Source of the DNA: Gavia stellata
Taxonomy: Eukaryota > Chordata > Aves > Gaviiformes > Gaviidae
DNA length: 64,000 nt
Assembly (NCBI RefSeq): GCF_030936135.1
Contig: NC_082603.1
Location: 30,505,236 to 30,569,235, forward strand
Direction: 5' to 3'
In this document: positions 38,901-53,304 of the stretch, piece after piece
Position numbering within the stretch: the stretch's first letter is position 1
Layout of the letters: each line of letters opens with the position of its first letter
The notes under the pieces: model-generated
The model's input: only the letters and a program-made list of their open reading frames with translations
Told to the model about the DNA's origin: nothing
Database searches by the model: none
Made by a program: the position numbers and the translations under genes

Positions 38901-40370
38901 GGTGCAAAGGGCAGCAACCTTCCAGGGACTCCAACTTTCAGAAAGTCACGTACGTAAATCAAACCAAATCCGGAAGCTAAAGGCCAAACCCACAGTCATT
39001 GCAACACAAGAGCAGCGCACGCAAGAGCAACGGCGATCAGCTGCCCTCATCTCAGCTCTCTGCAGCACCAGAGCTTTGTCTCTAAACCAACATTGTATTT
39101 CCTTGCATTCCTTCATATTTCCAGACCAACAGAATAAAAATTAACATGATCACCTGAGAAACATGTAACCGGTCACTTAAGATAACCCTGCATATATGAT
39201 TGGATTGTGATATTTCTGAACTTAAAGAGCTTTGATCGAAAAGTTAGAACTTGTCTTAGCTGCGCTTCATATTTACTTAGTTGTTGCGCTGTACAAACAC
39301 AAGTGAAGGCACGGCCTTTGCTCAACGGCAAAGGGATCCCGGCTGCAGCAATCACCCTGTCCATCACGCTTGAGCAGGAATCAAATGCAGAACATTTCAG
39401 CTTAAAAGAAAAGTGGTGAATTACAGCATGTCTGTGTCCACAAGACAACACCTTTGACCAGAAAGCACAACAGTTGCAAATAGACATGAGTATAAAATAA
39501 TGGCAGCAATGAAATGTTGTTGCAACCTGATCTACAGGTTTGCTACTGATCCTGTTTGCTCTCACCTTCTCCTTAATATGGACAAAATTTCCTGAAGTTT
39601 GGCTATTAAAACATATAGAAAACCCATAGCAAGTTCATTATGACCCTTTCTGTGACAGACAAGGATACCTGTCATGCTACATACCTTAAGTCTGCCAACT
39701 CCAGGCCAACAAAGAACAGCGTAAGTTTATTCATTTTATAGTCGGGACGTTTCATTACACAGAAGGGGGCGGAGGGGCGGAAATCAGTGTCAACAGAACA
39801 TAAATACTAGTTGTATTTTACATTACATAGATAGTTTCAATTGATTTATACTTTAGTAATAAAAATGTTAAGCTCTGCATTTTATTCATTACCTCTTTCT
39901 TCAGAGAAGGACTTTGTTGAATCAAAAGTAGCTACATCACCATTTCTCTAGAAGGAAAGGAATAAAAGACTGTTTACAAAAGCAGCACGCAGTAACCACG
40001 CAAGGCATGTCTTTCTAGTTCTCATACCATCTTACCCAGGAATATATAACGTATTCCTTTATTTTTACATAGAAGCAAAAATTGCCTCTGTGGAAACGTG
40101 GCCCAGATTTAATTCACAAAGTGGTCAATCAGATCACCTTTTAAATCTTAGTTACCCATTTGTAAAACAAACACTAATGCAAGTCCAGCGCTTTATAGCA
40201 ATACTTTCCTTTTGTATCAAATTAAGTAGAAATGACTCGAGATCTCACAGAAACCAGCGATGAAGAGATCAGACAGACAACACTATCAAGAACACGCGTA
40301 CTTTAAGAAACAGCTGCACCTAAGATTTTTCCGAAGAGAAGGACTGTACCTGGGGATGAGTTTTGTTCAT
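35970..40370 (-). CDS. LDLRAD1: LDLRAD1, LDL-receptor class A domain membrane protein
   Basis: This is a small type II membrane protein with three LDLa modules; its ligand is not known. Six coding exons on the minus strand: 40350-40370, 39893-39947, 38159-38290, 37596-37733, 36914-37042 and 35970-36115. They sum to 621 nt, 206 residues plus stop (human ~205). The first exon encodes only MNKTHPQ, aligning with human MNKVFPQ. The second adds RNGDVATFDSTKSFSEER. The third has a cysteine-rich juxtamembrane stretch (CQPCSACASCARRRIC) and the membrane span (AAALLALAAAVGLAVALALL). Then come LDLa 1 (NNRTGFLCDD to EDEQEKLC), LDLa 2 (FHCGNPAYWVYADQRCNG, CGDCSDE) and LDLa 3 (CPPCGSEWWSC to CLSWSDEYIC), each ending in the acidic calcium-binding SDE/EDE pattern. 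An NRT glycosylation site precedes LDLa 1. The gene has no CpG island at its start, suggesting tissue-restricted expression. Confidence 0.93.
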
Positions 40371-43300
40371 GCTTCCCAGAGCTACATCCCTCACAGCAGC
40401 GCAAAGGACCGCAGGGAGTTTTCTGCACCTAACAGGAGCATTGTTACCAGGATACAAAACCCAACAGAGGTAAGAGAGCAAGGAGTGAGCTGCTGCCCGG
40501 GCACGCAAGCAGGAGAGGATGGGCAAGGCAGCGCCAAGCCTGTGCTCCGGCTCCGGGTGGAAGCAGGGTTTCAGGTTTGCTTCTCATTCCTCCCAGCTCC
40601 GTCTTGGTTTCACAACAGGGCATTAGGCAAATCATAAAGACGCTGAGATTTCGGATGCCGAGAACCCCGTTGCCATTCCAGACATCAGTTCGGAAGAGGA
40701 ATGCTCACCTCCAGCTGATGCCCTTGGCATTTACCCTGGTGCCGGTCAGGGAAAACCCCCCCTCAAAAGGGAAATGGGATGAAAGCTTGAGGGAAGAGAG
40801 TTGGATCATCTTCACACAAGTCTCCTCCCCAACTCTTTCCCAAAACAGGGCTGACAACGTAGCAGCATCAGCCCAGACTCCTGCAAGATGATTAGATCTC
40901 AGCAGAGCTGTGCAGGATACATCCATTTGGAATAGCTTCCCTGCTTGGGCAACAAGCACAGGCATAGCAAACCCCCCAAGGTCCTCTCTTCTACTTGCGT
41001 ACTTGAATTTCCAGGCCTGTAGTAAGGCTTAGCAGCTCAGCCTGTAGCACACAAATAGATTGCAGCCTTCTAAACTGGCTGCAGGCTTCAGTACAGCACA
41101 TGCTGTGGAGCTGTGTGGCTTTAAGAATAAAATGCCACGAGCAGGCGGCTTTGCCATGGGGGTAGGGGGGAGAAAAAGCACTGGCATAAAGTGTTCGAGG
41201 AGCCGGTGTTTTTCTCACTTGCAGGAGGGTCCATAGGACTCAAGTGCCTCCAAATTGTTGCTACCCCACAGATCACGATTCCCCCCAAGCACTAGCATAA
41301 CTAGCTTACCAAGGCTTTGGAGGAGACTTTGGCAGCTGTAATTGCTTACAGGTTGGCTCTGAGACAGTTGCCTCAAGTGAATTGATTTGAAGCACCAAGT
41401 AACACCTGACATGGAAGAACAATTATGGCTACTTCCCTCTCCATCCCCACACATACAACTCATTCTTGATTACACTGAGTTAATATACGCTTCTTGACAA
41501 GGCCATCTGCCAACCCTGCACTCCCCTGCTCACAGACCGGTCAGAATTAAATACAGTCTCTAGGAAGTCCTCCTTCAGCATGGCAATGCCAATTTGGCCA
41601 GAGCAGAAGCTTCTCAGAGGAATACATAGCTGTTAAACTTGGTGCTAGAAAGCCGTCCTGTTCGCAGGGGAATTTCAGGTAAAAACACCAAACGCCAAGT
41701 AGGAAACAGTCTGCAAGTCTGGGCACCCGCTGCAATATGGAAGAACGACAGACTAAGGGTTAAAACTTGTGTATCTTGAATTCTGTATCTGTTTCTCTTT
41801 AAAGAGGAAGTTTTCGTTTCTAATCAGACTTGATACAGAAGGACTATTTTGAGCCTTCAGAAAGCTGATTTTAGGTGATGGTGAGTTTGCTAGGAGTCCC
41901 ATGCAAGAGCCAGGTCAAGCAGGCTAGCTATGCATACCCCACGAAACAATTTATGATGGAAACGTTTAAAATGTGGAGTAAACCCACTCTTAGAGGCAAA
42001 CGTCCCTAAGACCTGACATCTACCACCATCTATTTCCTACACCAAGATTATCAAGCCCAGCTGCAGCCAACCAGGCAGTTGGGTTTTAGAGCAGTTACCC
42101 CACATCAAAGACTGCTTATAGTTCAGAAAAATGACTTCATGAGAACGAGGTAACAAACACAAGCAAGACCTTCTCAAGTAAAAAAAAAATATCTTTGCCA
42201 AAGATCAGAGAAGCTGAAGGAACACAGATCAAGATATCCAGTATGACAGGAGATTACTGTTAATTCTAGCACCTAAAAAAGCCCCAAGCCCCCCACAATG
42301 TACTATGACTATTTCCATCAGCAGTGGATTGCACACACTTGAGAGGGTTGCCTCATTTGTGTCAAGATGATTCCATTTAAAATCTGATACAAGTTCAGTT
42401 GAGCACATGCCTAAAGAGAATAGAAAATGCTTTCCTCCTGCAATTTCAATAATTTAAGGCCCTTCATTTAAACAGTGGTCCTGGGGAGAGATCAAACCCA
42501 AACTGCAGCCTCTGAAAACGAAGATGTCAGGAGGTCAAACATTTAACAAAAAATGAGTAGGACAAGCCATTTTGCAAAGTCAAATGCCAAGATATCTTAA
42601 ATAGTCCATTTAGATTAGAAATCTTAAGAAACAGTTCAATTACTGCAGCCTAGCTAGTACCTGATTTTACTGAGAGAAGATACTTCGACTACAGCTTACA
42701 GGTACAACACTTAACAAATTCTTCAGACTCTGGCTCACTCTGGAAACAGTAGTGCCAAGTGACAGATTGCTACAGGCACAGAGTTTCCTGTGACCTAACA
42801 GCACCGTTACTGAATCACTGCCTTCACTGCACAGATCACCCAGCTGAAATGTCATCAAACAGCAAACAAAAGACAAACCACGTAAAACTTGCATTGTCTC
42901 CCTTTGTTGTAGGCAGATACAACACCAAATGAAAGCAGAAGTTGTTTGTTTAACTCAAACCTAGGAATGTAAGCAATAAAGTCTCTGGAAGAGAAAGTTT
43001 TGCAAAATCAAGTCACCAACATAACAGAGGCTGTACCATACACATTTGAAACAGGCAAACAGCCGTGTTTTCATGAAGCTGTTAACTGTCCCTCTGCAAC
43101 TACATGTAACAGTAAAGGAAAACATTTACATGATAGTTATCCAGTTAGAAAAACTGGGATTGCCAAAGTCTCTTCCAGAAAGGCAATCCTCAACAACATA
43201 GTGCTAAGACAACAGGCAATAATCACTGAAGCAGAGGCCATATTTACAAAGGAATTTTTGAACATCCGTTGCACATGTCACATTTGATACCGCTCAAAGC

Positions 43301-44990
43301 GGAACACTGGCATCCTGCACCAAAACAGGGCTGTACGCTGAGGTTTGCACTACCTGAGCAGAAACGCACGTCTCAACTGAATCACTGCTGCAGAGGGAGG
43401 TCCCGCCCCTACTATCCCCTGCTATCAGGCAAGTGAACAGTGTTCCAAAAACATCACACCATTGCTTTTCACAAGTCACACTTGAGGCCCTTGCAATAAT
43501 GCCACCTACACACAAGGGTAACCTGCCAATGGCTGCTGGCACCCAAATTCCTGGGCTACCCTGTTGTCCCACTGAAAAATTTAGCATGAAGCAGCACTAA
43601 TTTAAGACTTCAAATTGCAATTTCTGCACGTTGATACAAGCCTGCTTAAAACAAACATTGCTTAAAGCTCTTAAACCTCATTCATTGACAGAAAAACTGA
43701 GTGCTTCTAGGCTAAGGCTTTCAGCAGCACTGTACCGGCCGCTCAATGCACATTCCTGCTTAATGGCCCCTGCAAGGCTCCATCGTCTGTAGTTACACAA
43801 CCATCAGCGTTACAGCAGAATTAGGAATGACTGTTGAACCAGCTTTAACAATCAGGGAACACATCACTGTATCCTCCAGGATCTCTACAGTTCTCAGCAA
43901 AATTCAAAACCTGAGAAGAGGTGTTCTTTGGTTTAGTTTTTCGTGTTTTTTTTTTTTTTTTTTTAAACCTTCAAGGAGTTCTGTATAATCAACAAAATAG
44001 GACGATGAGTTGGAGATCATGCATTCTAGCCAGCTTTCAAACACTTACAGAGACCTTAAAATAAATCACATACACCCCCAACTTGCCAATGCTATGGGAA
44101 CCAGCATATAGTAATCTCCTCAAAGAAAAGAAACAAAAAATACATTAGAAATATGAGGGACATTGTTGGTTGTTGTTGTGTTAGTGAATCACACAGCCAA
44201 ATCAGGTCACATTGCCCGTGAGAGGAACGCTACAGACAGGCCTTCATATTGAGTATGTTGTGGTCAATAATTAACCATAGCAAAAAGCTATATAGTCAAC
44301 ACTTTCTATACAGTCAATTTTATTTGTCTGTTCTCATTTCTCAGGAATCAACTTGTTTCTGTAAATGAAGTTACAAGACTAGAATAGTTAATCAAGAACA
44401 GAAAGTAGAATTTCTTCAGAAAACACAGGCGCTAACTTTACAAGCAATTTAAGACTTAAAGACTAAAGTTTGACAAAATAATTGACCATGTTACGTTCTG
44501 TGTGTGAAGGGATATGTCCATAAGTTTTAACAAAGTTTCCATCTTTCACAAACTGAGTTCTAGCCTACAGTACCTCACAAATGCTTTCCATTTTGGATAT
44601 TGCCACACTGTAGAAAAAATATATTTCTATTTTTGGAGACAGAGTCGTTTGTGCATGGACATTAACAAGTACAAAAATTCAGCAGATAATTTTATAATAT
44701 TTTCTCTTAACTACAACAGAAAGTGCAACACTAAAAAGGCATCTCCTGCCTACTTAAAATTTCTTATACCTTTACAAAGCTAACTCTGAATGTACACATT
44801 ACATCCTAGAACACACAAATAAGTTTGAAAGTGTCACGGCAGAAGTATGGAAAGCATGCTTACAGCTTTTGTAAGCTAAAAGACACATAGCAAACACCAG
44901 TGAAAAGTGATTATGTCTGGAAACAAACATAAATTCAAGATGTCTGAATCTTCACTACTAGTTGAAAACAAAATCCCATGACATTTGTTG
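40371..44990. other. Gene-poor interval between LDLRAD1 and TMEM59
   Basis: I recognise no coding exon or repeat family here apart from simple runs, such as a T-tract near 43950-43964. Part of the right end may be distal TMEM59 3'UTR, since another minus-strand AATAAA lies near 44318. Confidence 0.55.
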
Positions 44991-45000
44991 ATTCTGTAAC

Positions 45001-45006
45001 TTTATT
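45001..45006 (-). terminator. TMEM59: TMEM59 proximal poly(A) signal
   Basis: TTTATT on the plus strand is AATAAA for TMEM59, about 110 nt past its stop codon. More distal signals exist, so longer 3'UTR forms are possible. Confidence 0.6.
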
Positions 45007-45113
45007 TGCATTTAAAGACTGGCTGCTAAACTTCTTATCTGAAGAACCACCACAAACAATCAGGAGTTGCTAGCTCTGTTAGAATTAGTCTGTTGGATCC
45101 AGTGGAGACTTAT

Positions 45114-48100
45114 TTAAATTGCTGATTGAGCGAGATTGACTTTTGTAGGAAGAGGTCCTGCTTCTTCATGTTCCTCCGTCTTGCATCTAACCACAACAAG
45201 TGCAGAGGATGGATATCTGTTCAGTTTTTGTTCATTCATGTATTCCAAATCTCCATAGATGCTCAGCTTCTGAAATATTTAAACGATTTACTTTAAGACA
45301 AAGATTCTCGATTCTGTGAATAAAATGCATTTCATTATGCAACTACATTCCTGGTTCTGATGGCTGCAGCCCTTCAACACAAGTTAATCCAGACTTTCTG
45401 CAACATCTGAAATCCACGGCTGGAATTAGATTTGAGTCCAAAAGGAATGTATTAGATCTGCCAGAACAACAGTAGATACAGTGCTTGTGTACCAGCTCCT
45501 TTAGTTTGCAAATACTGTGAGCCTTGCTTGTTTCAGAAGCGTGGGGATCTCTCTGGTGACTAGGGATGCTAGTTCAGCCAGTTCCCCTCTGATCAGATTC
45601 TCTGCGCTCACTGATAATGTGCTGTCATTTCTGTTCTCACTATTGATCCTCCTGGATTAAACCCACACCGGGTTCCACCTACAGCATCCAACCCTCAGTA
45701 TAGCTTTATTCCCAGAGAAATCGGAAGCAGCCTCCATTTGCTAAGAGTAATCTGAAGGTTGCTGAGAGGAAAGTGCCTGAGAGGAGAGTGTCTTTTGTAA
45801 ACCAAAAGACATCATATCTGGGGCCTGAGTAAGGCTCAGAGCACCTATCAGCCACAGGAATGAGCAAGAATTGTTCAGCTATAAAATCATCATTTAAGTA
45901 ACAAAATCCGTTTGCTAACCACATCCGCAAAATAAAAAACCTCCTTCTAGTCGAACCTCCCCCCCAAAGGCTTCTTAGTCTCTAGACAGCTGTAACATAA
46001 AAGTAATATAATGAATAAATTCAAAATATTCTAAGTTATAAAATAGTGTTACCTCAGATGGAACATACTGCTCTACAGCTGTAGCTACAGTTGCGCAACA
46101 AATCCAGAGCAGGACCAACACTGACAGGACGAGCGTAGTGGTTAAAATCCAACTGGAATTTCTGAAATGAAAAGAATGTTACTAGATTTCATATACCGAA
46201 CACAAGACAATGGACCCTCTAAAAAGTCTGGCTCAGTTTTGACTGCATTTCCTGCTGATTCACTAGTCTCTAGCTCTTCCAGCTACAAGGCCCGCTTCAG
46301 ACTTCTGGGTACTCTAATGCCTATTTAGAATCTGACTTGAAAGACACAAAAGACTTGCCGGATTCTGTTTATTTGGCCCTAAGCATCCTCCCATTTACAG
46401 TTTTAAAAACAGATTTTTCTGTTATGCATTTGGGGTGCAATTCACTGATCCTTCATGTGTAAACTTTTAAGCAGAAAGTAATCAGAGTAAGGGAAAGAAG
46501 AACCAACATGCTGATCTTCAGCAATGCTTTAATAAAGATATACTGGGTATTTTCAGCCTGGAAATGAGACCCAACAGTGTCTTTCCTATCATACAATCCC
46601 AAAAGCAATACAAAGCAAGTGCTTTGCCCTGAAACATACCCAGAGCTAAAGAACAGGCAAAACACAGTACTGATTAAACAGTTCACAGAACACACTCAGA
46701 AAAACTGTAGGAAATTATCAATATGATGATCACTTGAAATGGAAAGGAGAATCCAAGTTGGCAGAACAGCCTGCGAATAACATGGGGCCAGCACAGAAAA
46801 GTAGCAGTAACAAACAGTCAAATACATAATTTTAACTGCCATGCATCTTGAAGCTAGCAGACTTGTAGCACATTGAGATCTTACAACAGTGCCCCCATAT
46901 ACACACAGAGGAAAGGCTAGGTACAGACATTCTAGAATATACATACATGGAAAGACACTTGAAAAAGCTGTCATTTTCTCGCTCTTCAAAAAGTCCTCGG
47001 TATGTCTGTGAACTTCCTGGACGGAGGTCTGCTGAAATACAACAGCAGAAACAGTGGTCAGGAAAGCAATAGAAGAGAAGACCCAAACGCCACACAGTTT
47101 GTCTATACAAAGAGCATAAAATGAAGCTTTTAAAATGGCCCTAGCTTGCATGTTTCTATTTCCAGCAGAGCTTAGTTTCTACCACAGACTTTGCTAAGTG
47201 TACATAGTGCCGTCTACACAGCAAACAATTATATTTCAGCTTTCTAAAAATTTGCTTTCATGTGCCACCTGCAATTTTTTTTTTTTTTATGACAGGGAAT
47301 GTTTGCATTTGCTCTTCCAAAGCACAAAGAACAACTTACAGGCTGTTTTACTCAGCGACAAGGATCCTCTCGTATCTCCAGTTTCCTGATCAAGCTGTGG
47401 AACATACTGTACTTCTGGCTTTGACTAAAACAAAATAAGGAGTTAGGAGATCCTCCTAGTAGCTTCCACCGATTGTAGTAATTTAAATTTTCAGAACTAA
47501 TACGGAAGTTAACCTTAAGACATGCACCATTCACAAAAATCTGACTTCCTCCCCTGCCCCTGCACTGGCCCTAAAGGCAGTGAAATACTATAGAAAACCT
47601 AAACACTTCTGACAGTGCTCCATAGCCTTTTCTGTAACTGGAAGGAGCAGAGTTAAACATTTAGCAGCCAGGACACCTTAATCTCAAAGAAAAAGACAAG
47701 CACCTGGAATATGACAATTTTGCCATCATCTGCCTGAAGGTAGAAAGTCCATGAGGATGTTATGAAGCTCTGAGCGGAATCCATCATGTCACTCCAGAAT
47801 GACCTCACCAGTGTCAGAGGAAAGAGGAGATGAATTCTTGGCATCAGGGACATTAACTGCAAGCACAACATTAACTGGTTTTCCATTTGTTTTTATATGA
47901 AAAGAAGTCAGGTTCTTCCTCACCCCTCGCCCCATGTCTAGATTTTAGTCCTTAGGAAGACTTATCTTCCCTTTGAAGAAACTTAAGACAGAGAAGACAC
48001 ACTGAACAGAAAACAAGTAGGTGGTATTTGAAAAACATGTCATCTACTTACTTGCTCTTGCCTTAACTCAGCAAATGGCAATTGGTTCTGGCATCCAAGA

Positions 48101-51100
48101 TGACAAGCATATTGTTCATCAGATTGGGAGTATGCTTCAGTACAGGCTGCAAGGAAGAAGTTCCACAAATGAGAAGATAAATTCTGCATTTTAGTTAAGA
48201 AAACATTTTCAGTATAAGTTGGATCAGAAACAAAGCAGCAGTTAAAAGAATGACAATCCCATTTGCTGGGAAAGATACAACAATCACTCCAAGGGTAGCA
48301 TTTGCTCTGAGGTCTAATGAATGTTAAGGAACCAGAGCTTAAACAGATGAGGTAGCTGAAATCTAAATGCAATCAGAGCAACCGATCAGAAATGTTACCC
48401 TGGACAAACTCAGGGATGCAAGTTTTCATTGATCCTCCCACTACCAATATAGTTTTTTCCTCTATGTATTACATGAGTTTTTACCTCAGAGAACAGAGCT
48501 GGAATCCTAAAAAGAACAGAGGGACCATCAGTCCATTAAATCCCTTACAGGTAACAGCAGAAATCATGGTATCACAGGAAAACCAAAGGACCATTTTCCT
48601 GCTAGTGTGAGGAGTACAGAAACTGCATTGAAAGTATTATGGAATAATTTTTTAAGGACAAATGAAGCCAACTCTTTGTTTTACAGAAAGCTTCTATTAA
48701 TTGTTCACTAGAGACCATCAAGACCAAGAAATTATTCTGCCCATGGAGATATTGGGCAGACAATACATGGGCATAGCTCTTTCCCAAAACATTAAAGCTT
48801 AGGTGGACAATGTTGCCGTACTACCTGAACTGAAGACTCAAACCAAGTAGCAACACAGAGGACAGTAGCTCTCCCAGTTTTCCACAGGAACAAATGGACC
48901 ATCATAAAGGCTAAGAAATGTTTGGCTGCTGATGCCATGCTGTTGAGTATTCAGCTCATAGCACCTGAACAGCAATTCTGTGGTAAAACTGCCACCAAAC
49001 CAGTGTTTGTAGGCAGAAAGAAGCATCAGAAGACAGAATTGAGCAGATCAGCCAAGATATATCTTGCCAAGCACAGAATACTCAGTCAGGGCACCAACCA
49101 GTGTAACAGATTACAGAACATAAGCCAGCAAAAGACAACAGCCTCAGGAAGGAGAGTTAAACCAGAAAGTAAGCAACTGTTCAATTACCTCTACATGTGG
49201 TCTATTGCTACATCACTCTTTCTTATGGCACTCTTTCATGTGTGGTTTGACAACTAGATTGACATGCTGGATCACAGCTATACACAGTGTACGACAGACT
49301 AGAGCATTAGCCCATTTCTAGAGTATTTAATGCAGTTTCGTATCACATTAGCATCTTTGCATGTCAGGTTTTCTACTTCCGTGCTTTGCATTAGCTGTCT
49401 GAGCTAGCCACTAGACCTCTTGTTTTTATGAGTTACTGAGAGGATAAAAGGCTCCTTCGAGTGCTGGCTTGGTGCTTAATTGTACTGGAGATATAGACGG
49501 AGAGCTCCTACTTTTCCTGGTCTGGGTCGTTATGTCCCACTTAACCTCTGAATAAAACTGTGAATCAGCTACCTCAGTATTATTGGATGAAAGTTCTATA
49601 CAATTCCAAACCCAGTATTAATTGGCCTATAGTACACATATTTCATCTTCACTGTGAAATTTTTGCTCTAACATAGATAATCCGAGAGAATTAGTCACAA
49701 GTATTTAATCGCCTATTTCAAATAAAACGCGTACCTCATTCCTAAGAGTTTAGCTGTAGGTAAACCTCAGGATGTAGCCTAGACCACAAGTTACAAGGCA
49801 GACAGCACATCAAGATCTGTGTTCTTATTCTGTCTGAACAATTCACTTGTATATACAAGATTGTCAGGAATTGTAAAAGGGACTGATTGTTGCACGGAAT
49901 TATTAAAGGAAATTTGACTGGATTTTTTTCCCCAGCCACTTTACGTTTTCTGTGACAAACTGTTTATAGTAAAATCAAGTATTTCTAATGTATTTAGAGA
50001 GACTGATGATAGTTAAAAAATTCAGGAAAATAGCAACACTAACGATCAGGTAAGGAGAAACTCGCAGAGAACATACAACCTTTCCCTAAGATTATTATTT
50101 TTTTTTAATATCCTGTACATAAACTTTAAGAAGTTGTTAAACAAAATCAGAAAGCAACTGAAGTAATCCCATCAATTTAACAACACCCTTTCAGATGTTC
50201 CTGCTCTTCCCTCTGTTATGTCTCCACATTACGGGATGCTGAAGGAGTACTGCAGTCTTACCAGAATCGCATTCCAGTTTGGTTCGATTCAAATCAATGC
50301 CATCGTCCACAAACTGACAAATGGAAAACAGTCTGCAGCCTCGCTGGCACGCGTACAGTTCCTCTTCCTGGGAAGGCACAAGAAAAGGCTTGCATACCTC
50401 CATTCAAGAACAAATTGTCAGAAAACAAACAATTTTTTTTTGGGGGGGGGAAGTGCTATAAAAAGCCACGCACCAGAGCACCATCCTCCTTCCCTCCACT
50501 AGACCTAGAAGCCAGCTAAACGTGACACTCTGGATCATCTGAAATAAAACCAAGCTACTGCTCTTTAACACTATAGTATAACTGTTGATTTATTTCAAAC
50601 AGAGCTCTTCAACTTGTGGTGGGGCAGACCTGGCACAACAAATTCTGTTTTGTAATTCCAGTCCAACAACTCACAAGCAAAGTCGCACCACATTTTTTTA
50701 AAAAAGTATTGCTTTTAAAAACAAGAGATATGGCTGTAAAAGATTTACTCTCATTTAGCCCTATGAAGAGGAGATAGTCTTCCATCGCGGAACTTAAACA
50801 GTAGAACCCAACAGGAGAGAACAAAAAAAAAAAAAATTTTGACAGCGTATTACAATGTGTCTACCAGACTCTAATCAGAACTACAACAGAATTGTCAAAA
50901 TAAGAGATTATCTTCTGATGTACTAAAGCAGTTAACCAGGGTAGTGGTAACTTGCTAAACCAGTTCCACAAACACACATTTTTATATTTATTATATTGAA
51001 CTGAAGGGGCAAAGTGCTTCCTCACTGCAACTATTAAAATTATGCAAATATAGAAAACCTACACTTAGCATATCTTCTGTCCATAATACCAAAGGCACGG

Positions 51101-53246
51101 ACATGCACTTTCCACGTTGCAGAACTAAAGGCAGCCTCTGTTACATGCGCTCTCTACTTATGATCACACCCTATCATGAATCGGATTCATCAAAACTGCT
51201 AACTACGTAACCACTCAGGTGACTGCAGCCAGTTGCTGTACAGGTGGAAAAAGGACTCTGAATTAATTTCACAAAAACCAAACATACCACACCTTACTGT
51301 ATAACCTGTTGTAAATTATCTGGCCATTGTTTGTCTCCGAGATCAAAAGTTCACATGCTTTAAAGGCACAAAAGTAGAAAACTGTGAATGTAAATTAAAA
51401 CTTAACTCTAACAACACTGACAAGACAGCTAAGATTTTTCTGCAACAGCAAAACTCGTATTTTGTAATTTGATATCCAGACAGAATTAGTTTTAGCAGAC
51501 AGATTTCTATGGCAGTCTTCCATGAAAATCTTACTGAAGCTTGTCTTATTTTCCAATGACAACTAAACCTGTTCCCTTCAATTCAACCAATAGTTTTGTG
51601 ATAAACAGAACAAAGACTAAATGTAAAGGAAGAGATGGCTGTATTATTTGACAGCTCCAACAGCACACAACAAAGATTCAAAAGTACAGTAAAAATCAAG
51701 GAAATATCAGCTTTCCCTGAACTTGAATCAGAAACAAGACCATTGCGCCAAAACAGTATGGAAATAGATTAGGATAACATTTAGTCCTCATTTCTCAGGT
51801 TTTGTTCTTTCTCCTCACTATCACTACATGTAGACACCAAAACATAACACACGTACAGATGCAAGTTTACTTGTATTCCACACAACTCCCTGTTACTTCC
51901 CTCTGTGGGGATACCAGTATCAGCTAGAGTCACAAAATCCCATTTAAGTTCCACATGAAAGCAGACAAAGCCCTATTACCCAACATTGTCACCGCTTCCA
52001 TTTGCCTGCTGCCCTGATGTGATATCTCCAAGATGAGGTAAGAGCGCCCATCATTGAGAGTTCAACCTGCTCCATAGCTGCAGCTGATAATGAAGTATAT
52101 TGCCAAGAAAGAATCAGGAAAGATGAGATTTTTGGTAATAGATTTTCCAAATTCAAACCAGTAGTTAAAGGTTTATAAAGCTTTGAACCAGCTGCAAACA
52201 CTGGAGTATGAAATTAGATTCCTAGGTACTATAATAGGTACTATTTCAGTATCTTACCACAAGATGAAAAAAATTCCATGCAGGTGAACCAAAACACAGG
52301 TTGAAGGTTCTGACAAGCTACTTGCTTATCATCATTTATGCTTCATCCTTCAACACCCAAATGTCACACTGGCATTCCAGCTCAGGATCTCTGGCCTGTC
52401 GTGAACATGGCACAGTTTTAGTGCCCAAAAATACGGAACAGCCTAAGTCAAATTACAGCTGCCTCTTTAGGAATAGGAGAAAAAAAAGCAGCAAATCCCC
52501 CAAAACCCACAAAAGTACCCAGCACTAACAAAGCTATACTTTGAAAGCGGCATTTATTTGGGAAGCTGCAGCCTAACCATCTATTTTCAAAATTAAGTAT
52601 CTATCTTTAGAGAAGCCACTGCATTCCCTACTTTGAGTGGACGAAAATCTAAGCCAGATGAGACACGCCACAGAAGAACGGCGGCACCGGACAGGAGTAC
52701 AGGGTTGCTGACCACACCTGAGCACTGCGAGCATGAGCTTCCTTCATCTTTATGTTTACTTAAAGACACGTCCAGCGCTGCTTGAGAAAACAGGCAGGGG
52801 GACATGCCTCGAAAAGGGCTCCTGCCCGAGAAAATCCCGGCTATTCCCTGCCACTCCGGAGCACAAGGGCCTGTGGGGGGAGAAGGGCAAGGGACAGGCC
52901 AGGGGACGGCCGCGCCAGGGAGGCCGGGGCCGTGCTGCCCCCCAGCCCGGCAGCACAGCTCCCGGGGCAGGGAGAAGGGGAGCGGGGCCGAGCCCGGGAA
53001 GGAGCCCGCCCCGCCGAGCGCCGCCGCGGGGAGCCGTGAGGCAGGGCCCGCCCGTACCTTGGGGTAGGTGTGCAGGGAGTAGGTCAGCTGGCAGGCGCGG
53101 TGACACGACGCCGTATTGCCCAGCACGGAGTCAAAGGCCTCAGACGAGGCGGCGGGCAACGGCCCAGCGGCCCGAGCGCTGCCGCCGCCCGCCAGGAGCG
53201 CCAGGGCAAGAGGCAGGCAGAGGAGGCCGCCCCGCCGTGCCGCCAT
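45114..53246 (-). CDS. TMEM59: TMEM59, Golgi/endosomal type I membrane protein
   Basis: TMEM59 regulates glycan maturation and trafficking of cargo such as APP, and recruits ATG16L1 to drive LC3 labelling of endosomes. Eight coding exons on the minus strand: 53058-53246, 50262-50367, 48052-48146, 47704-47856, 47340-47424, 46947-47031, 46053-46161 and 45114-45269, giving 325 residues (human 323). The signal peptide is about residues 1-27 (LLCLPLALALLAGGGSARA). The lumenal cysteine-rich part has TASCHRACQLTY, CQRGCRLFSIC, an NRT glycosylation site at Asn90 and CTEAYSQSDEQYACHLGC. The membrane span is about 242-263. The cytosolic tail has Y-X3-E-X4-Y-X2-L at 270-282 (YVPSEKLSIYGDL), matching the published ATG16L1-binding pattern, and ends NLAQSAI. 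The weakest-conserved part is exons 5-6. The gene is head-to-head with TCEANC2. Confidence 0.97.
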
Positions 53247-53294
53247 CTTTCTCCTCCCGCAGGCCCCCACTAACGGGAGCCGGCGCCGGCACAC

Positions 53295-53304
53295 TCTCGC
53301 GAGA
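53295..53304. promoter_or_regulatory. BANP-type TCTCGCGAGA palindrome
   Basis: A perfect 10-bp palindrome lies 48 bp upstream of the TMEM59 start codon. BANP binds unmethylated TCTCGCGAGA at CpG-island promoters. A chance match is unlikely given the location. Confidence 0.8.
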
